From Acetatifactor muris (GTDB lineage: Bacteria; Bacillota; Clostridia; Lachnospirales; Lachnospiraceae): 64,000 bases of DNA. The notes beneath the pieces were generated by a model. That model was given only the letters and a program-made list of their open reading frames with translations, was not told the DNA's origin and searched no databases. Positions 61,347 to 64,000 of this stretch are shown here, piece after piece. Position 1 is the first letter of the stretch, and each line of letters opens with the position of its first letter. The stretch is taken from NCBI RefSeq assembly GCF_024623325.1, contig NZ_JANJZD010000009.1, positions 1 to 64,000 of the forward strand, read 5' to 3'. Position numbers and translations under genes: made by a program.

Positions 61347-63659
61347 TCACTCCTCCCAAAACTGCATCACCTTAAGTTCACCTCCCCGGTCTGTGATGGT
61401 GATGGCGCCGGACCGGTCCGTCTGCAAAATGTCCGTTCCGGAGACTTTCAGCCTCTCCAGCAGTTCCGCATGGGGATGTCCATAGCGGTTATTCCTGCCG
61501 CAGGAAATCACGGTAAGCATAGGATTCAGTCTCTCCAGAAGCGCCGCCGGCGTGGAATTCCGGGAGCCGTGATGAGCCGCCTTCAGCACTGTAATATTTC
61601 TGATATCCTCTGCCTCCAGCGCTTCCTGAAATGCTTCCTCCCCTTCCTCCTGCACATCTCCTGTCAAAAGCAGTGTCCAGCTGCCGGAGGAAGCACTGTT
61701 AAATTCCACCAGAATACATTCCGAACCTGCGTTGACATCCTGAGAGGAAAAGCCCGCGCCGGGGTGCAGACAGACAAAATCCGCACTTTTACAGCTCCAG
61801 CTGTCCCCGGCGGCCAGATACCCCACCGGAATTCCTCTTCCTTCCTCCGCAGCAGCAGCCGCTTTCGTCAAGGTCCCCAGCTGCTCTTCCCGCAGACTCT
61901 CATCCACGGCAGGCAACAGCAGCTGATGTATTTTGATATTATTTTCTCCGCCAATGGCAAACAGTTCCAGAGCGCCGTTTACATGGTCCGCGTCAGGATG
62001 AGACAGAAAAACCGCATCAATGTCCCGAATCCCGCTGTATTTCAGACAGGGAAGCAGTACATATCTCCCCACATTGCTTCGACTGCTGCTTCCGCAGTCA
62101 AAGAGGTAATTCTCTCCGGAAGCGGTATGTACCAGGATGCAGTCCCCCTGTCCCACATCCAGGAAAATCACGCGGTTCTCAGACCATGGCTTCATGGCAA
62201 AAAGCAGCACTGCAAAGCTCAGGATTCCGGCGCCTGCCGCACCGTCCACATATCTTTTCCCGGTCTTCAGGCTGGTTCGGAATATCACGACACCTGAAAG
62301 CAGCAGATAGTAAACCACAATCTGCCATACTTTTGGACAGCCCGGATTCCAGGTATGAAAGGGCAGTCTGTCAAAACAACCGCACAGAAATTCGTACAGA
62401 GCCAGAATGCATCTGTCTGCCATGCCCAGAATGCCAAGGCCAGGCACTGCCATGGCGGCCAGGCCTGCTGTCATCAGCGGTTTCACAAGGGGAATTACAA
62501 ACAGATTCAGGAAGACAGAATAGACCGGAATTTCATAATAGAACCATAGCTGCACGGGAAGGGTGGTCAATGTGATGGACAGACTGGCGAATGCGGACTG
62601 GCGCAGATTCTCCGACAGACTCCACAGGGCAGAAACCGCTTTTCCCCGGAATCCTTCGCCGTCTTCCCTCATTTCCCTCTTATTTCGCCCCGATTCCGGC
62701 GCCAGTGCCGGATATACTGCCCCGATTCCCAGAACAGACGTAAAAGAAAGCAGAAATCCGCTGTTCTGCAGATAATACGGATTACCGATAACCATCACCG
62801 CTCCCATGACGCCCAAAGCGGTCAGCATATCGTAAGTCCGCCCCGCCACCTCCGCCAGCATTTTAATCAGATACATTCCAATGGCACGACAGGCAGACAC
62901 GCTGAAGCCTGTCATGCAGCCATAGAGCAAAAGCAGCACGCTGCCTGCCGCAGCAGCAGGCCAGACCGGCATTCCCCTCTTCCGAAACAGCCGATACACG
63001 CTCATGCCGATGATGGTAATATGGAGCGAGGAGATACTGAGAATGTGTAAAATACCATTTCTCTTATACAGCTCCTTCAGCTCATCGTCCAAATCCTTTT
63101 TGTCCCCCAGGAGCAGCGCGCTCATCACTGCGGCTTCTTTTTCCGGAAAAATGCGGTAAAGCCTCTCCTTAAAGTACTGCTTCAGTCTGTACAGACCTTC
63201 CCGCACCTGCCAGCACTCCCCGCCTACAGCCAGAATTTCCGCCTTTTTCAGCCTTCCCCCGATTCCCAGCGTTCTGTAATAAACAGCGGAATCAAATTCT
63301 CCCGGATTCGTGGCTTCAGAGCATGGATAAAAAACGCCGCGAACCGCCACGGTGCTCCCCAGCAGAATGGTCAGCGTCTGCTGCGTTTCCAATATGAAGT
63401 TATCCTGACAATGAATTTCCCGCCCTGAATCGGCGGATGAAAGCCCGAAGGCATTTGATTCCCATATCACTATGGATTTCAGATAGATGGATGTGTCTTC
63501 CTTTTGATACACCTGCCCTGTGACAAGCAATGTGTCCCGGGATGTCATTTTTCCGGAGCTGACCTCCCCCGGCCTCACATTGTCCGCCCATCCGACTTTC
63601 AGCCGGACGGCGGCAATGATGACCAGAAACAGAGCAGCCGCAAACAGTGGTCGTCTCAT
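61347..63659 (-). CDS. comEC: ComEC/Rec2 DNA-uptake channel
   Basis: A 770-residue polytopic protein that passes single-stranded DNA across the membrane in transformation. The N terminus has a signal/first helix (LFAAALFLVIIAAVRLKVG) and an OB-like DUF4131 region. The Competence domain shows RNGILHILSISSLHITIIGM near 222. The C-terminal metallo-beta-lactamase-like domain has VIFLDVGQGDCILVHTASGE, FLSHPDADHVNGAL and LKAAHHGSRNSTP. All domains are intact. GGAG precedes ATG 63659, with a conserved leader hairpin further up. Confidence 0.95.
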   Translation of the reverse strand: MRRPLFAAALFLVIIAAVRLKVGWADNVRPGEVSSGKMTSRDTLLVTGQVYQKEDTSIYLKSIVIWESNAFGLSSADSGREIHCQDNFILETQQTLTILLGSTVAVRGVFYPCSEATNPGEFDSAVYYRTLGIGGRLKKAEILAVGGECWQVREGLYRLKQYFKERLYRIFPEKEAAVMSALLLGDKKDLDDELKELYKRNGILHILSISSLHITIIGMSVYRLFRKRGMPVWPAAAAGSVLLLLYGCMTGFSVSACRAIGMYLIKMLAEVAGRTYDMLTALGVMGAVMVIGNPYYLQNSGFLLSFTSVLGIGAVYPALAPESGRNKREMREDGEGFRGKAVSALWSLSENLRQSAFASLSITLTTLPVQLWFYYEIPVYSVFLNLFVIPLVKPLMTAGLAAMAVPGLGILGMADRCILALYEFLCGCFDRLPFHTWNPGCPKVWQIVVYYLLLSGVVIFRTSLKTGKRYVDGAAGAGILSFAVLLFAMKPWSENRVIFLDVGQGDCILVHTASGENYLFDCGSSSRSNVGRYVLLPCLKYSGIRDIDAVFLSHPDADHVNGALELFAIGGENNIKIHQLLLPAVDESLREEQLGTLTKAAAAAEEGRGIPVGYLAAGDSWSCKSADFVCLHPGAGFSSQDVNAGSECILVEFNSASSGSWTLLLTGDVQEEGEEAFQEALEAEDIRNITVLKAAHHGSRNSTPAALLERLNPMLTVISCGRNNRYGHPHAELLERLKVSGTDILQTDRSGAITITDRGGELKVMQFWEE

Positions 63660-63680
63660 ATTCTATTTTCTCCTATTATA

Positions 63681-63705
63681 ATCGCTGCGCGATGTCACTA
63701 AAGGG
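63681..63705 (-). promoter_or_regulatory. Leader hairpin before comEC
   Basis: Minus-strand ATCGC-GCA-GCGAT (63693-63681) ends 6 nt before AGGAGA of comEC. CCCTTTAGTG (63705-63696) precedes it, as before GH125. The whole 52-bp gap between the ABC-2 permease and comEC is taken by this element. Confidence 0.65.
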
Positions 63706-63711
63706 CAAAGC

Positions 63712-64000
63712 TCAAAGTTTTCTTGCAGTCCGTTTCACAGACAGGAACAGCAGAAGACCGGCTATGGCGGCCATCAGAAGATACGCCTGTACCATGGGCG
63801 CGAAGTTATAGCTGCCCCCGGTCCACACGGTATAAAAGTCTCTGTTGATATAAGTAACCGGCAGCAATTTGGCGATTACCTGCACGGCGGATGGCATATT
63901 GTCGTAGGTTATCCCCATCATACCTCCCAGAATCATGAAGACAAAATACAGAAGCATGGTCACACAATAGGTCAGTGAGAATTTCTTAAGCAGTGTGGAA
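63712..64000 (-). CDS. ABC-2 type transporter permease, 3' part
   Basis: C-terminal piece of a membrane permease cut by the window edge; the frame stays open to 64000. TMLLYFVFMILGGMMGITYD and AYLLMAAIAGLLLFLSVKR are membrane helices. LLPVTYINRDFYTVWTGGSY between them is the periplasm-side segment common to ABC-2 exporters of drugs, lipids or peptides. It is immediately upstream of comEC on the same strand. The partner ATPase would lie outside the window. Confidence 0.8.
   Translation of the reverse strand, partial: STLLKKFSLTYCVTMLLYFVFMILGGMMGITYDNMPSAVQVIAKLLPVTYINRDFYTVWTGGSYNFAPMVQAYLLMAAIAGLLLFLSVKRTARKL

Noticed and set aside
1..64000. tRNA genes, rRNA, riboswitches or prophage
   Set aside because: No cloverleaf, conserved aptamer core, integrase or phage structural gene was recognised in reading both strands. 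A covariance search was not possible.

Overview
The window looks like a chromosomal segment of an anaerobic, gut- or plant-fibre-associated Firmicute, most likely a member of the Lachnospiraceae (Clostridia). The reasons are: low-GC Gram-positive signals (strong AGGAGG ribosome sites, TTGACA/TATAAT promoters, U-tailed terminators); a DnaD-type primosome gene next to a DnaC/DnaI-type loader; the sua5-rpiB-upp gene neighbourhood known from Bacillus; an LplB/YtcP/LplA sugar importer beside a YesM/YesN two-component pair; LytTR signalling; and ComEC. The genus cannot be fixed from sequence reading alone. No tRNA, rRNA, CRISPR array, insertion sequence or prophage was recognised.

Layout. 1-977 has no convincing gene: a 455-bp imperfect palindrome is followed by six 42-bp tandem repeats. 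978-6594 is a plus-strand block: murC, a six-box DnaA-binding cluster, dnaD-like, dnaC-like, prs and a DUF402 gene. 6656-21038 is mainly minus-strand housekeeping: a SleB-type wall hydrolase, upp, rpiB, tsaC/sua5, nadE, hslO, two methyltransferase/membrane genes, hisC and a glycosyltransferase. Within it, 17640-18550 and 19717-19987 hold broken gene remnants. 21223-22012 is a GNAT-type toxin-antitoxin pair, followed by a 36-codon membrane peptide gene with its own promoter and terminator.

22555-29152 is a pectin side-chain module (pectinesterase, rhamnogalacturonan acetylesterase, a fucose/arabinose isomerase-family enzyme, GH51 arabinofuranosidase). Linked to it are a methyltransferase and pyroglutamyl peptidase. 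29221-33940 holds an rRNA-type methyltransferase, a DUF3298 lipoprotein whose signal peptide is out of frame, and a small membrane protein plus alpha/beta hydrolase divergent from a TetR regulator.

34231-55172 is a large carbohydrate region. One part is DUF4091, an unrecognised 526-residue protein, GH125 mannosidase, an M17 aminopeptidase, GH4 and a PfkB kinase. The next part is an ABC sugar importer, three phosphoesterase-type hydrolases (EEP, calcineurin-like, PHP), an organophosphate-type MFS permease and YesM/YesN. Together they suggest sensing, import and intracellular dismantling of a decorated, perhaps mannose- and phosphate-containing, glycan. 55407-61293 is a two-gene ABC exporter next to a GHKL/LytTR two-component system. 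comEC and a truncated ABC-2 permease end the window.

The most unusual signal is non-coding. A short hairpin with the core TCGCGCAGCGA sits exactly 6 nt upstream of the Shine-Dalgarno sequence of three unrelated genes (GH125, an ABC transporter, comEC). The same hairpin also occurs in a tandem array at 33959-34228, whose two copies differ by base-pair-preserving changes.
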